This document shows, one piece after another, positions 42,821 to 51,820 of a DNA stretch of 64,000 nt. The notes beneath the pieces were generated by a model. The model worked only from the letters and a program-made list of their open reading frames with translations. It made no database searches and was not told the DNA's origin. Numbering within the stretch: position 1 is the first letter of the stretch; every line of letters starts with the position of its first letter. A program made the translations under genes and the position numbers. This stretch comes from Chryseobacterium luteum (GTDB taxonomy: Bacteria; Bacteroidota; Bacteroidia; Flavobacteriales; Weeksellaceae). Location of the stretch: the NCBI RefSeq assembly GCF_000737785.1, contig NZ_JPRO01000016.1:36978-100977 (forward strand), written 5' to 3'.

Positions 42821-43522
42821 ATGAAAAAAATAGGGTACGCATGCCTGCTTGTAGTGGCAGTTTCCTGCGGAAAAGTTTCTCCGAAAGGAAAGATTGAAAG
42901 GAAAGATGTAGATGTTTCAGAGTTTGTGAATCTGGATCTGGAAGGGAAATTCCGTGTATTTTATGCCAGGGGAAATAAGAATTTTGTAGAAATCGAGACC
43001 TATCCCAATGTGGCTGATAACCTGGATGTTGATGTTAATGACAAGACCCTTTTTATCAAAGAAAAAAGAGGCACAAAAGGGGTGGATTTCTATAACGTGA
43101 CAATCTATTCCAAATATAACCTTGAAAAAGTTTCGGTTGCAGATTCTGTAGAAATGAATATTTCAAGTGAAATTAAGACCGATAATTTTAGGCTTAATTT
43201 AAAAAATTATGCTACTTTTATGGGTTCAGTGAACACAAGAAGAGCAGAAGTGGAGATGCAGAACAGAAGCCGGGCCAATTTTTTGGGACTGACTAAAGAT
43301 GCGATGATAAAGATCTCAGACACAGCAAGTTTAATTGCCCCTTACTGGAAAATAGAAAATCTGAATATTGATTCTAAAAACGGAAACTATGCAGAAGTTA
43401 ATGTAAAAGATTCTTTAAAAGGACATGTGCAGAATACAGCAAAATTTGTTTATTATAATGACCCGATTCGTGCATTTAAAATAGATAAGACGACTCGTGT
43501 GGAAAATAAGAAATTAGAGTAA
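42821..43522 (+). CDS. GIN-domain (DUF2807) lipoprotein
   Basis: The protein has 233 residues from ATG 42821; the TTG two codons earlier is rejected. The lipobox ends at Cys16 (VVAVSCGKV). The mature protein is a right-handed beta-helix-like head domain with regular hydrophobic repeats (FVNLDLEGKFRVFYARGNKN and later VEIETYPNVADNL), typical of DUF2807 proteins. The family is abundant in Bacteroidota and probably faces the periplasm. Its function is not known. The long hairpin 43525-43766 starts at its stop codon. Confidence 0.85.
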   Translation: MKKIGYACLLVVAVSCGKVSPKGKIERKDVDVSEFVNLDLEGKFRVFYARGNKNFVEIETYPNVADNLDVDVNDKTLFIKEKRGTKGVDFYNVTIYSKYNLEKVSVADSVEMNISSEIKTDNFRLNLKNYATFMGSVNTRRAEVEMQNRSRANFLGLTKDAMIKISDTASLIAPYWKIENLNIDSKNGNYAEVNVKDSLKGHVQNTAKFVYYNDPIRAFKIDKTTRVENKKLE

Positions 43523-43524
43523 TT

Positions 43525-43766
43525 AGCAGGAAGAGGGAAGTTATCATAAGAAAAGAAATGAATGAGTTTCAAATTTGAGAAATTGATTATCTGCCAAAAA
43601 TCTATGGATTTCAAAATAAATAAAAAGTAAATAGTAAGTGGAAAGCTGAAATTGAGACATAAATTTCTCCCATCTTCCAAACAAAATATAAAAAACAGAA
43701 CAGTAAAATAAAAGCAGAAAATATAAATTTGGAATGAGACTTCCTTCCATCTTCAGACTTCCTGCT
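43525..43766. repeat. 242-bp imperfect inverted repeat with GGAAG words
   Basis: AGCAGGAAG (43525-43533) pairs with CTTCCTGCT (43758-43766), GGAAGT (43536-43541) with ACTTCC (43739-43744), and TTTCAAATTT with AAATTTGGAA further in. The right side repeats CCATCTTC and CTTCC words several times. It fills the whole space between the GIN lipoprotein and the phosphoglucomutase genes. Confidence 0.6.
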
Positions 43767-43785
43767 TCCAAACCTAAATACAAAT

Positions 43786-45501
43786 ATGACAACATTAGAA
43801 AAAGCGAAACTTTGGTTAAGTAATACATTCGATAAGGAAACAAGAGATGCGGTACAGGTTCTGATAGACGGTAATTCTCCGGATCTGGAAGATTCTTTCT
43901 ACAGAGAACTTGAATTCGGAACAGGAGGGATGAGAGGTGTCATGGGAGTAGGAACCAACCGCTTGAATAAATATACATTAGGACAGGCTACACAGGGATT
44001 GGCCAATTATATGCTTCAGCAGTTTAAAGGAGAAGAGATCAAAGTGGCCATCGCTTATGATGTTCGCCACAATTCAAAAGAATTCGGGAAACTGGTTGCG
44101 GATGTTCTAACAGCAAACGGAATTAAAGTGCTTCTTTTCAAAGATCACAGACCGACTCCTGAATTGTCTTTCACTGTAAGAGACAAAAAATGCAATGGGG
44201 GAATTGTATTAACAGCATCCCACAATCCGCCTGAATACAACGGTTATAAAGTTTACTGGAATGACGGGGCACAGATCGTTCCGCCACACGATGAAGCGAT
44301 TATCAAAGAAGTATATTCTGTGAAATTCGACGAAATTAAATTCGACGGAAATGACGATCTGATCGAATGGATCGGAGAAGAACAGGATGACGTTTATATC
44401 GATGCCTGTATTGAAAACTCAACGTATCAGAACGTTGGAAAAGAAAATTTGAATATTGTTTTCACCTCTATCCACGGAACAACCTATACCACAATTCCGA
44501 AGGCTTTGGAAAAAGCAGGATTCAAAAAAGTAGATCTGGTAAAAGAACAGATGATTCCTAGCGGTAATTTTACCACGGTAGAATCTCCGAATCCGGAAGA
44601 GCCGGCAGCCCTGGAAATGGCTATGGATCTGGCAAGAATTACCAACGCAGATATCGTTATCGGAACAGACCCGGATGGCGACAGATTGGGGATTGCGGTA
44701 AGAAATCTTGACGGAGAAATGCAGCTTCTGAACGGTAACCAGACCAATACAATTCTTACTTTCTACATTTTAAACGAGTGGAGAAAGCAGGGAAGAATTA
44801 CAGGAAAAGAATTTATCGGATCTACGATCGTGACTTCGGATATTTTCTTTGATATTGCACAGAAATTCGGAGTTAACTGCAAAGCAGGACTTACAGGATT
44901 CAAATGGATAGGAAAAATGATCCGTGAATCAGAAGGAAAAGAAAAATTTATCTGCGGCGGCGAAGAAAGTTTCGGTTTCATGACCGGAGATTTTGTCCGT
45001 GATAAAGATTCTTGCGGAAGTATCGTTTTAGCCTGCGAAATTGCAGCATGGTGTAAATCTAACGGTAAAACAATGTACCAGTACATGATCGAAATCTATG
45101 AAGATCTCGGAATGTATTACGAAGGCCTGGTAAACATCGTCAGAAAAGGAAAAGAAGGTGCTGAAGAAATCCAGAATATGATGAAAAATTTCCGCGAAAA
45201 CCCACCGAAAGAATTGGCCGGATCATTAGTGGAAGAAGTGAAGGATTTTAAAGAACAGACCAGTTTTTCCATTTCAAAGAACGAAACAAAAGTAATGAAC
45301 GATATTCCGAAATCGAATGTACTGATTTACTATACCCAGGATGGAACCAAAGTCTGTGTAAGACCTTCAGGAACAGAACCGAAAATTAAATTCTATATTT
45401 CTGTAAAAGATACCGTTACTTCTGAAGCCGATTTTATAGATAAATTAAAATCATTAGAAGCAAAAATCGAAGAAGTAAGAAAAGATCTGAAATTAGACTA
45501 A
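43786..45501 (+). CDS. Phosphoglucomutase/phosphomannomutase-type phospho-sugar mutase
   Basis: The protein has 571 residues in four domains. The phosphoserine is Ser145 in TASHNPPEYNGYKV. The metal loop is GTDPDGDRLGIAVRN. The sugar-binding GGEESFGFM and the phosphate-binding RPSGTEPKIKFY complete the enzyme. The length fits the long PGM/PMM group (glucose-1-P to glucose-6-P interconversion), used for glycan synthesis or glycogen breakdown. A lipoprotein gene starts 7 bp later. Confidence 0.95.
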   Translation: MTTLEKAKLWLSNTFDKETRDAVQVLIDGNSPDLEDSFYRELEFGTGGMRGVMGVGTNRLNKYTLGQATQGLANYMLQQFKGEEIKVAIAYDVRHNSKEFGKLVADVLTANGIKVLLFKDHRPTPELSFTVRDKKCNGGIVLTASHNPPEYNGYKVYWNDGAQIVPPHDEAIIKEVYSVKFDEIKFDGNDDLIEWIGEEQDDVYIDACIENSTYQNVGKENLNIVFTSIHGTTYTTIPKALEKAGFKKVDLVKEQMIPSGNFTTVESPNPEEPAALEMAMDLARITNADIVIGTDPDGDRLGIAVRNLDGEMQLLNGNQTNTILTFYILNEWRKQGRITGKEFIGSTIVTSDIFFDIAQKFGVNCKAGLTGFKWIGKMIRESEGKEKFICGGEESFGFMTGDFVRDKDSCGSIVLACEIAAWCKSNGKTMYQYMIEIYEDLGMYYEGLVNIVRKGKEGAEEIQNMMKNFRENPPKELAGSLVEEVKDFKEQTSFSISKNETKVMNDIPKSNVLIYYTQDGTKVCVRPSGTEPKIKFYISVKDTVTSEADFIDKLKSLEAKIEEVRKDLKLD

Positions 45502-45508
45502 TCTGAAA

Positions 45509-46417
45509 ATGATAAAAAAGAGCTTGGCAGTATGTATGCTTTCTGTACTTGTTTTTTCCTGCAAAAAAGAAGCTCCTGAAATGCCGGAAACGAAAATGGC
45601 ACATGATTCTATTGCAAAGACGGAAGTAAAAGAAGATATCTTTAAGCCAATTGATACAGCTTATTCTCCTGCCTATAAAACGGAGGATTACATGAAGGCA
45701 CTGCAGTATTACCGGACTGAAGCAGAAAAAGAAATAGCAGCCGGAAGCCCTGAACAGAATAACAAGGTTTATGAAGGTTATGTTGAAGTAAGAAATAAAT
45801 ATATTCAGGGTCTCAGCAGACTTCATACCGATATTCTGGATAAATACGTCAATTATTATGACTCTGACAGTGAAAGCTACAAATTTCCGGAACAGATAAA
45901 AGACTTGGCAGCCCGGTTTAAAAAAGAAGGACTTGAATTTAGAGAAGTAGGAGAAGGGATGACGGAAATTTGGTCGGTTCCCAATTACTATTATTTAATA
46001 TTTAAGAATAAAGTCACTCCCGATTACAATGCCTATATTGCTCAGATGGCAATAGAAGCAAAGGATAATTATGCTGTAGATGCCGGACTGGTTATTAGTT
46101 GGAAAGAATTGGGAAACAGACTGATATTCTGGGAGAATTTCATGAAGAAATACCCTCAAAGCCCACTGCTGAAAACCGTTAAGAAAGATTATAATAACTA
46201 TCTGTACGATTATCTGTATGGGATGGACAATACTCCGACCTATGAAAGAGCAGACGGAAAGTTATACGATGAAAACAGAAATGAATACAACAGGATTATA
46301 AAAAAATATCCCGGTTCATATACCGCAAAAAGAGCTCAGGAATTTCTGAATCTTTTCGATTCCAAGATCCCTGTGGATCAGATTCGTGAGAAAATGAATG
46401 TGGTAAGCAATTATTAG
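45509..46417 (+). CDS. Lipoprotein, unknown function
   Basis: The protein has 302 residues. The lipobox ends at Cys18 (LVFSCKKEA). The mature protein is helical and rich in Tyr and charged residues, with a repeated pattern around aromatic residues (YYRTEAEKEIAAGSPEQNN and YNNYLYDYLYGMDNTPTYER). I recognise no family. It follows the mutase by 7 bp and an aminotransferase gene starts 20 bp after it, so the three may form an operon. Confidence 0.65.
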   Translation: MIKKSLAVCMLSVLVFSCKKEAPEMPETKMAHDSIAKTEVKEDIFKPIDTAYSPAYKTEDYMKALQYYRTEAEKEIAAGSPEQNNKVYEGYVEVRNKYIQGLSRLHTDILDKYVNYYDSDSESYKFPEQIKDLAARFKKEGLEFREVGEGMTEIWSVPNYYYLIFKNKVTPDYNAYIAQMAIEAKDNYAVDAGLVISWKELGNRLIFWENFMKKYPQSPLLKTVKKDYNNYLYDYLYGMDNTPTYERADGKLYDENRNEYNRIIKKYPGSYTAKRAQEFLNLFDSKIPVDQIREKMNVVSNY

Positions 46418-46437
46418 TAAATTTAAATAAAAATAAA

Positions 46438-47691
46438 GTGAAAGTTTCAAAATTAGCGGCGAACCTGATTGGTTCCGAAATTGTAAAAATTGGTAATGAA
46501 GTTAATGATTTAAAAGCAAAAGGAGCGGAGATAGCTAATCTTACTATTGGTGACCTGAATTCTAATCTATATCCTATTCCGGCACTGCTGAAGGAAGAGA
46601 TTCAGAAAGCATATCAGAATAATCTAACGAATTATCCGCCAGCCAACGGACTTTTATCTTTAAGAAAAGAAGTTTCTAAAGACCTGAAAAACAGATGGAA
46701 CCTGGATTACTCTCCCAACGATATTTTAATTACTGCCGGATCAAGACCATTGATCTATGCGGTTTATAAAACCATCGTAGACGAAGGTGACAAAGTAGTA
46801 TATCCTACACCATCATGGAACAACAATCACTATGCTTACCTTACTTCAGCAGAAGCAGTAGAAGTGAAGACCACTCCTGAAAATAATTTTCTTCCGACAG
46901 CGGACGATTTAAGACCACATTTAGGAGGCGCAGTTCTTTTAGCCCTTTGCTCACCGCTGAATCCTACCGGAACAATGTTTACCAAAGAACAGCTTTCAGA
47001 TATCTGCGAACTGGTTCTTGAAGAAAACAAAAAAAGAGGGGAATATGAAAAACCATTGTACCTGATGTATGATCAGATCTATTCTAACCTTACTTTCGGG
47101 GCACAGCACGTAGATCCGGTTTCTCTTTTCCCTGAACTGAAAGAATACACCATTTATATCGACGGGATCTCTAAATGCCTTGCTGCAACCGGAGTACGCG
47201 TAGGTTGGGGATTCGGTCCCGCTCATATTCTGGATAAAATGAAAGCTCTTCTGACACACGTTGGAGCATGGGCACCTAAGCCGGAACAGGAAGCTACCGC
47301 AAAATTCTTTGAAAACCCTGACAATGTGAATGTTTTCGTAGAAGACTTCAAAGGAAAGCTGGAAGAAAGTTTAAAAGTTCTTCACAGCGGAATCCAGGAT
47401 TTAAAAGGAAAAGGACTGGCAGTGGAAAGCATCGAACCGATGGGAGCGCTGTATCTTACGATCAGATTGGATTATATCGGAAAAACAAAACCTGACGGAT
47501 CTGTTATTGAAAGCTCTTCTGATCTGGTATTCTACTTAATTAATGATGCAGGAGTTGCTTTAGTTCCATTCTCAGCGTTTGGAGAAGCAAAATCTGAGCC
47601 TTGGTTCCGTGCTTCTGTGGGAGGTTTAGCGGTTGACGAGATCAAAGTAATGCTTCCGAAGCTTGAAAATGCATTGAACAATCTTAAATAG
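46438..47691 (+). CDS. Class I/II pyridoxal-phosphate aminotransferase
   Basis: The protein has 417 residues with a GTG start at 46438. It is a fold-type I enzyme: NYPPANGLLSLRKEV, AGSRPLIYAVYKTI, the NPTG motif CSPLNPTGTMF, and the PLP lysine in DGISKCLAATGVRVGWG, with the conserved Arg in EPWFRASVGG. It resembles the aspartate/aromatic aminotransferase group of flavobacteria. The substrate cannot be fixed from sequence alone. Confidence 0.9.
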   Translation: MKVSKLAANLIGSEIVKIGNEVNDLKAKGAEIANLTIGDLNSNLYPIPALLKEEIQKAYQNNLTNYPPANGLLSLRKEVSKDLKNRWNLDYSPNDILITAGSRPLIYAVYKTIVDEGDKVVYPTPSWNNNHYAYLTSAEAVEVKTTPENNFLPTADDLRPHLGGAVLLALCSPLNPTGTMFTKEQLSDICELVLEENKKRGEYEKPLYLMYDQIYSNLTFGAQHVDPVSLFPELKEYTIYIDGISKCLAATGVRVGWGFGPAHILDKMKALLTHVGAWAPKPEQEATAKFFENPDNVNVFVEDFKGKLEESLKVLHSGIQDLKGKGLAVESIEPMGALYLTIRLDYIGKTKPDGSVIESSSDLVFYLINDAGVALVPFSAFGEAKSEPWFRASVGGLAVDEIKVMLPKLENALNNLK

Positions 47692-47692
47692 T

Positions 47693-47784
47693 TTTAATGT
47701 AACTGTATAACAATGTATCAATGTAACAATTCCGGTACTTACACTATTGGTAAACTGTTAGATTGATACATTGTTACATTAAAA
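47693..47784. repeat. Word-repeat hairpin (TAACAATGTAT) between aminotransferase and kdsB genes
   Basis: TAACAATGTATCAAT (47708-47722) is perfectly complementary to ATTGATACATTGTTA (47762-47776), and TTTAATGTAAC (47693-47703) to GTTACATTAAA (47774-47784). The left side carries three copies of an AATGTAAC/AACAATG word, so more than one pairing is possible. Confidence 0.65.
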
Positions 47785-47879
47785 ATAAAATATAAATCGG
47801 GTTAAATGAAATTTCCCAAAAGACTATTTCTGGAAACCAAACTTTTAAGCTATTCAACATAACTTATAAATTATAATCA

Positions 47880-48602
47880 ATGAAAATCATAGCTGTTATT
47901 CCTGCCCGTTACGAAGCAAGCCGTTTTCCGGCAAAACTGATGCAGATGTTAGGTGAAAAAACAGTAATCATGACAACCTATCAGAACGTTGCAGAAACAG
48001 GACTGTTTGATGAAGTATTTGTCGCTACGGATTCTGAAATTATTTTTGATGAAATCGTTAAGAATGGTGGAAAAGCCGTCATGACCGGACAGCATGAAAC
48101 AGGGAGCGACCGCATTGCGGAGGCCGTACAGAACATCGACTGTGATATTGTGATCAATGTTCAGGGAGATGAGCCTTTCCTCAAATTAGAGCCTTTAAAA
48201 CAGCTTATCAACGTTTTTAAAGAAGACGACAACCAGGAAATTTCATTGGCTTCCTTAAAAATAAAACTGACAGAAAAAGAAGAAATCGAGAATCCGAATA
48301 ATGTCAAAGTAATTACGGATAATAATGGCTTTGCATTGTATTTCAGCCGTTCTGTGATTCCTTTCCACAGGGAAGTTTCTTATGATGTAAGTTATTTTAA
48401 GCATATCGGAGTGTACGCTTTCAGAAAACACGCATTACTTCAGTTCTCCAAACTGGAAATGAAACCACTGGAAATATCAGAAAAGATAGAATGTATCCGT
48501 TATCTTGAATATGGAATGAAAATCAAACTGATAGAAACCAATTTCATCGGAGTTGGAATTGATACTCCCGAAGATCTGGAGAAAGCACGGAAATTAATTT
48601 AA
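47880..48602 (+). CDS. kdsB: 3-deoxy-manno-octulosonate cytidylyltransferase
   Basis: The protein has 240 residues. KdsB activates KDO with CTP for lipopolysaccharide inner core synthesis. The N-terminal [19 protein letters not shown] holds the nucleotide-binding motif, and [11 protein letters not shown] is the metal-binding motif. The later [22 protein letters not shown] and [13 protein letters not shown] are characteristic of KdsB. The length is normal. It has no close operon partner. Confidence 0.96.
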   Translation: MKIIAVIPARYEASRFPAKLMQMLGEKTVIMTTYQNVAETGLFDEVFVATDSEIIFDEIVKNGGKAVMTGQHETGSDRIAEAVQNIDCDIVINVQGDEPFLKLEPLKQLINVFKEDDNQEISLASLKIKLTEKEEIENPNNVKVITDNNGFALYFSRSVIPFHREVSYDVSYFKHIGVYAFRKHALLQFSKLEMKPLEISEKIECIRYLEYGMKIKLIETNFIGVGIDTPEDLEKARKLI

Positions 48603-48662
48603 AAATACAAGTGAAAAGCATGACTATTGCTCACCGCTTTTGTTTTTTTGCCCAATTCCCCT

Positions 48663-48670
48663 TATATTTG
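48663..48670 (+). promoter_or_regulatory. Bacteroidota -7 element TATATTTG
   Basis: It matches TAnnTTTG, 20 bp before the start codon at 48691. Confidence 0.6.
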
Positions 48671-48690
48671 AAGTAATATACAAGCTATAA

Positions 48691-49086
48691 ATGAGGATCT
48701 TATTTTTAATATTGATATTTTGCTGTTCAAATCTGAAATGCCAGAATTTGAATAATAAAAAATTCTATGCCGAAATAAAGCACGGGTGTATTGCAACAAC
48801 AAATAGAGCCATCGATGTCTATACATTTTTTGTGCTGGAATTTAAAAATAATAAAATATATCCATCGTATCTCGTCATATCATCCAAACAGCAGATTGTA
48901 GAAGACCCTGTTAATTATAAATTTGAAAATAAAATACTATATCTTGCAAAACCATTAGAGCTTGAAGAAGGTCTGGTATCAGTTTTAACTTACGTCAATG
49001 GAAATCTGGTATCCAAAAAGAAACAAAATGAAGCACAATATGTTTTTAAACCTTCTTTAGACCATTATTTTAAAAGAAATAAATGA
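48691..49086 (+). CDS. Small secreted protein, unknown function
   Basis: The protein has 131 residues with a short signal peptide (MRILFLILIFCCSNLKCQ). The mature part is rich in Lys, Asn and aromatic residues, with no known domain. Its stop overlaps the next start by four bases (ATGA), so it is coupled to the LolA-like gene. Confidence 0.55.
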   Translation: MRILFLILIFCCSNLKCQNLNNKKFYAEIKHGCIATTNRAIDVYTFFVLEFKNNKIYPSYLVISSKQQIVEDPVNYKFENKILYLAKPLELEEGLVSVLTYVNGNLVSKKKQNEAQYVFKPSLDHYFKRNK

Positions 49087-49745
49087 AAAAAATAATATAT
49101 CTGGTCCTTTTAACGTTCGCAGCCTCATTGTACTCTCAGACTGCAAAAGAAATTATAGACAAAAATATAGAACTGTCGGGAGGATTAACGAATTGGAAAC
49201 TCTTGAATTCAGTATTGCTGCAGGGCAAAGTGATCCTGGGAGTCAAAGATGAATACCCTATAAAAATTTACCAGCAGCGTCCCAATCTTACCAAAACAGT
49301 GATCAGCATCAGTGGAAAGGAAACGGCAATTGAAGGCTTTGACGGAACCAAAGGATATGCAATGAATTATGCAGCCAACAAACTTCAGGTGTACCCTGAA
49401 TATGTACCTGAAAGCTTTGATAATGATTTCATTGACTGGGAAAACAAAGGTTTTGATGCCAGATACCTGGGAAAAGAAAAAGTAGGCGAAATCTACTGCC
49501 ACAAAGTAGAGCTTACCAAAAATGTAAATAAAAACATCTATTATTTTGATGTGAAAAGCTATATGCTTTTAAAAGAAGTCAAAAAGGATGAAACATTGGT
49601 GTATGCCGATTACAAGAAAGTAGGAAACCTTTCAATGCCCTTTAGGATTGAATCTTCAAGTACTAAAAAGGATGGCGATTTCGTTATGATCTTAAACCGG
49701 ATAGACGCTAATAAAGTTTTCCCGGCCAATACATTTAAATTTTAA
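49083..49745 (+). CDS. LolA-like outer-membrane-lipoprotein-sorting protein
   Basis: The protein has 220 residues, with a signal peptide of about 19 residues (MKKIIYLVLLTFAASLYSQ). The mature protein has the LolA/LolB-like fold pattern: AKEIIDKNIELSGGLTNWKL, then strands and the final MPFRIESSSTKKDGD. Such proteins may shuttle lipoproteins or other lipids across the periplasm. Whether this is a true LolA or one of the DUF-type paralogues is not decidable here. Confidence 0.65.
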   Translation: MKKIIYLVLLTFAASLYSQTAKEIIDKNIELSGGLTNWKLLNSVLLQGKVILGVKDEYPIKIYQQRPNLTKTVISISGKETAIEGFDGTKGYAMNYAANKLQVYPEYVPESFDNDFIDWENKGFDARYLGKEKVGEIYCHKVELTKNVNKNIYYFDVKSYMLLKEVKKDETLVYADYKKVGNLSMPFRIESSSTKKDGDFVMILNRIDANKVFPANTFKF

Positions 49746-49833
49746 TCAATAGAGAGATAATGCCTGTTTAAAGCATTCGGGGATTATATTTTGAAAATAA
49801 TTGCGGCAAAACCGCCAACCAAAATTTATAAGA

Positions 49834-50409
49834 ATGAAAAAGATTTTCTTATTGCTGCTTTCTTTTGTGGCATTTTTACAGAACTGTACCAACCAGAAAA
49901 GTGAGATTTCTCAATCTAAAACCAAAGAACTTATGGGAAAAACAATATATGATTTCAAAGTTGAAAGCCTGGATGGCAAAGAGATCAATTTTGCAGATTT
50001 TAAAGGAAAAAAGATCCTTATTGTCAATACGGCATCAGAATGTGGATTCACACCGCAGTATGCAGATCTGGAAAAAGTGTATGAAGAATACAAGGACAAA
50101 CTGGTTATTGTAGGATTTCCTGCCAATAATTTCGGAGGTCAGGAGCCCGGAACCAATACCGAGATAGGTGCTTTCTGCCAGAAAAATTATGGAGTAACAT
50201 TTCCTTTGGCGGCTAAAGTTTCTGTAAAAGGCGATGATACAGCTCCAATATTTAAATATTTAACGGAAAAAGATTTAAACGGGGTAAAAAATACTACTAT
50301 CCTTTGGAATTTTACGAAATTCTTAATTGATGAAAACGGAAAACTGATCGATACCTTCGTAAGTACTACAAAACCTACGGATGAAGCGATTACCAAGTAT
50401 TTGAAATAA
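49834..50409 (+). CDS. Glutathione peroxidase-family lipoprotein
   Basis: The protein has 191 residues from ATG 49834; an upstream TTG at 49801 is rejected. The lipobox ends at Cys18 (FLQNCTNQKS), so it is anchored in the periplasm. The peroxidatic Cys70 is in NTASECGFTPQY, and GFPANNFGGQEPG and WNFTKFLID (catalytic Trp/Asn) are present. GPx proteins of this bacterial type usually use thioredoxin-like donors instead of glutathione. A terminator follows. Confidence 0.92.
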   Translation: MKKIFLLLLSFVAFLQNCTNQKSEISQSKTKELMGKTIYDFKVESLDGKEINFADFKGKKILIVNTASECGFTPQYADLEKVYEEYKDKLVIVGFPANNFGGQEPGTNTEIGAFCQKNYGVTFPLAAKVSVKGDDTAPIFKYLTEKDLNGVKNTTILWNFTKFLIDENGKLIDTFVSTTKPTDEAITKYLK

Positions 50410-50427
50410 AATCAAAAATATATTTTT

Positions 50428-50459
50428 AAAAAAGTGGGTAATTATTACCCACTTTTTTT
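50428..50459 (+). terminator. Rho-independent terminator
   Basis: AAAAAGTGGGTAAT pairs with ATTACCCACTTTTT across a one-base gap, followed by T. Confidence 0.8.
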
Positions 50460-50500
50460 ATTGGTATTAAAAATATAACCTACAATTATTATATTAAATT

Positions 50501-50637
50501 ATGAGCCAGGGAAAATTCATACCAGAAGAATCAACAGATTATTATTTCTTTTCTGTAAATTATTGGGGATATTTCTTTGTTGTGGAATTATATTTTTAAT
50601 AACCCTATTTGTATTTTTAAAAAGAAACAAAAAATAA
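50501..50637 (+). pseudogene. Possible frameshifted small membrane protein
   Basis: An ATG at 50501 opens 32 codons (MSQGKFIPEESTDYYFF...). A second frame, shifted by one base, begins around a GGGG run near 50564 and encodes a hydrophobic tail (FLCCGIIFLITLFVFLKRNK) ending at 50637. Joined, they would make a tail-anchored protein of about 45 residues. A single-base deletion is the simplest reading; chance is also possible. Confidence 0.25.
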
Positions 50638-50656
50638 TTAAACTGAATTAATTGTA

Positions 50657-51313
50657 TTACTCATTACTTTTCTCCGCAAAACAGAATATATTCCCCAGCT
50701 TGATACTGGAATAGCCATTACTTTTTATCTTGGAAGAATTGATCATCGCTTTAGCTAAAACCTCTGTAGGCAAAGGTTTCTGACTTTCCAGAAGTCCCAG
50801 CTTATTGGCAAATTTTATAATCCTGCTGCCCAGAACTTCCCCTGTTCTTTCAGAGTCTTTTCTTTCCAGCATTCCCGGTTTAAAAATTGTGATCTTATTG
50901 AAGTGAAGCTGCTTCACAGCCTCTTCCAACTCACCTTTCATTTTAGAATAGAAAATTTTAGATGCGGGATTGGCTCCATAAGCTGAAACCAGCACATAAT
51001 CTTCCACGTCATTTTCCTTCGCTGCTTTGGCAAATTCATACTGATAATCGAAATCCACTTTTCTTTGAGCTTCCTTACTTCCGGCATCTTTCAGTGTTGT
51101 TCCCAAACATGAAAATGCAATGTCGCCCTTCACTTTATCTTTCCATTCTTCAGGCTTTTCAAAATTGACTACATGAACTTTCAGCCTGTCATTCTGTATA
51201 TCCACAGGTTTTCTTACAAAGATATCGACTTCCTCAAACTCCTTGTCGTTAAGCAGTTGCTTCACCAGATCTTTTCCTGTAGCGCCCGTCGCGCCAATTA
51301 CCAAAGCTTTCAT
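50657..51313 (-). CDS. NAD(P)-binding Rossmann-fold oxidoreductase
   Basis: The protein has 218 residues. The cofactor-binding start is MKALVIGATGATGKDLVKQL. The mid part has FSCLGTTLKDAGSKEAQRKV and the catalytic-like YVLVSAYGANPASKIFYSKMK. It resembles the NAD-dependent epimerase / HTATIP2-type atypical SDR group. The substrate is unknown. It ends in LGNIFCFAEKSNE. Confidence 0.85.
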   Translation of the reverse strand: MKALVIGATGATGKDLVKQLLNDKEFEEVDIFVRKPVDIQNDRLKVHVVNFEKPEEWKDKVKGDIAFSCLGTTLKDAGSKEAQRKVDFDYQYEFAKAAKENDVEDYVLVSAYGANPASKIFYSKMKGELEEAVKQLHFNKITIFKPGMLERKDSERTGEVLGSRIIKFANKLGLLESQKPLPTEVLAKAMINSSKIKSNGYSSIKLGNIFCFAEKSNE

Positions 51314-51466
51314 AATAGTTGTGATTTGTGTGGATCGTATTTTCTTTCTTAAATTTACTAAATTTGAATTAAAGTTTAGTGTTTAAAGAAGGAAAAGATA
51401 TTTCCTTCAATATATATACATTATTCAAAAATCACTTATTGCCAATTACTTATTACTTATAAAGAT

Positions 51467-51820
51467 ATGGATGCCAACGAAATTTTAGACTACTGTCTTG
51501 CCAAAAAAGGAGTTACAGAAACTTTTCCCTTTGATAACGAAACCCTTGTGATGAAAGTAGGAACGAAAATGTTTTTATTAATAGGACTTGAAAGGCAGCC
51601 GTTGGGGATCAACGTAAAGACCGATCCTGAATGGAGTGCAGAACTCCGCGAACAGCATCCACAGATCACAGGCGCGTTTCATATGAACAAAACCCATTGG
51701 AATTCCGTATTGCTGGAAGGCTTAAAAAGAGACCTGATCTTTAAATTAATAGACCATTCTTATGAATTGGTGTTTAATTCATTAACAAAGAAAGCGAAAG
51801 AAGAAATTGTAAATAGCTAG
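51467..51820 (+). CDS. MmcQ/YjbR family protein
   Basis: The protein has 117 residues in a single double-wing-like domain, with ILDYCLAKKGVTETFPFD, then VGTKMFLLIGLERQPLGINVK and FHMNKTHWNSVLLEG, all typical of the YjbR family. The family is suggested to bind DNA, but its function is not established. Its stop codon shares the palindrome CTAG (51817-51820) with the stop of the convergent ribF gene. Confidence 0.88.
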   Translation: MDANEILDYCLAKKGVTETFPFDNETLVMKVGTKMFLLIGLERQPLGINVKTDPEWSAELREQHPQITGAFHMNKTHWNSVLLEGLKRDLIFKLIDHSYELVFNSLTKKAKEEIVNS

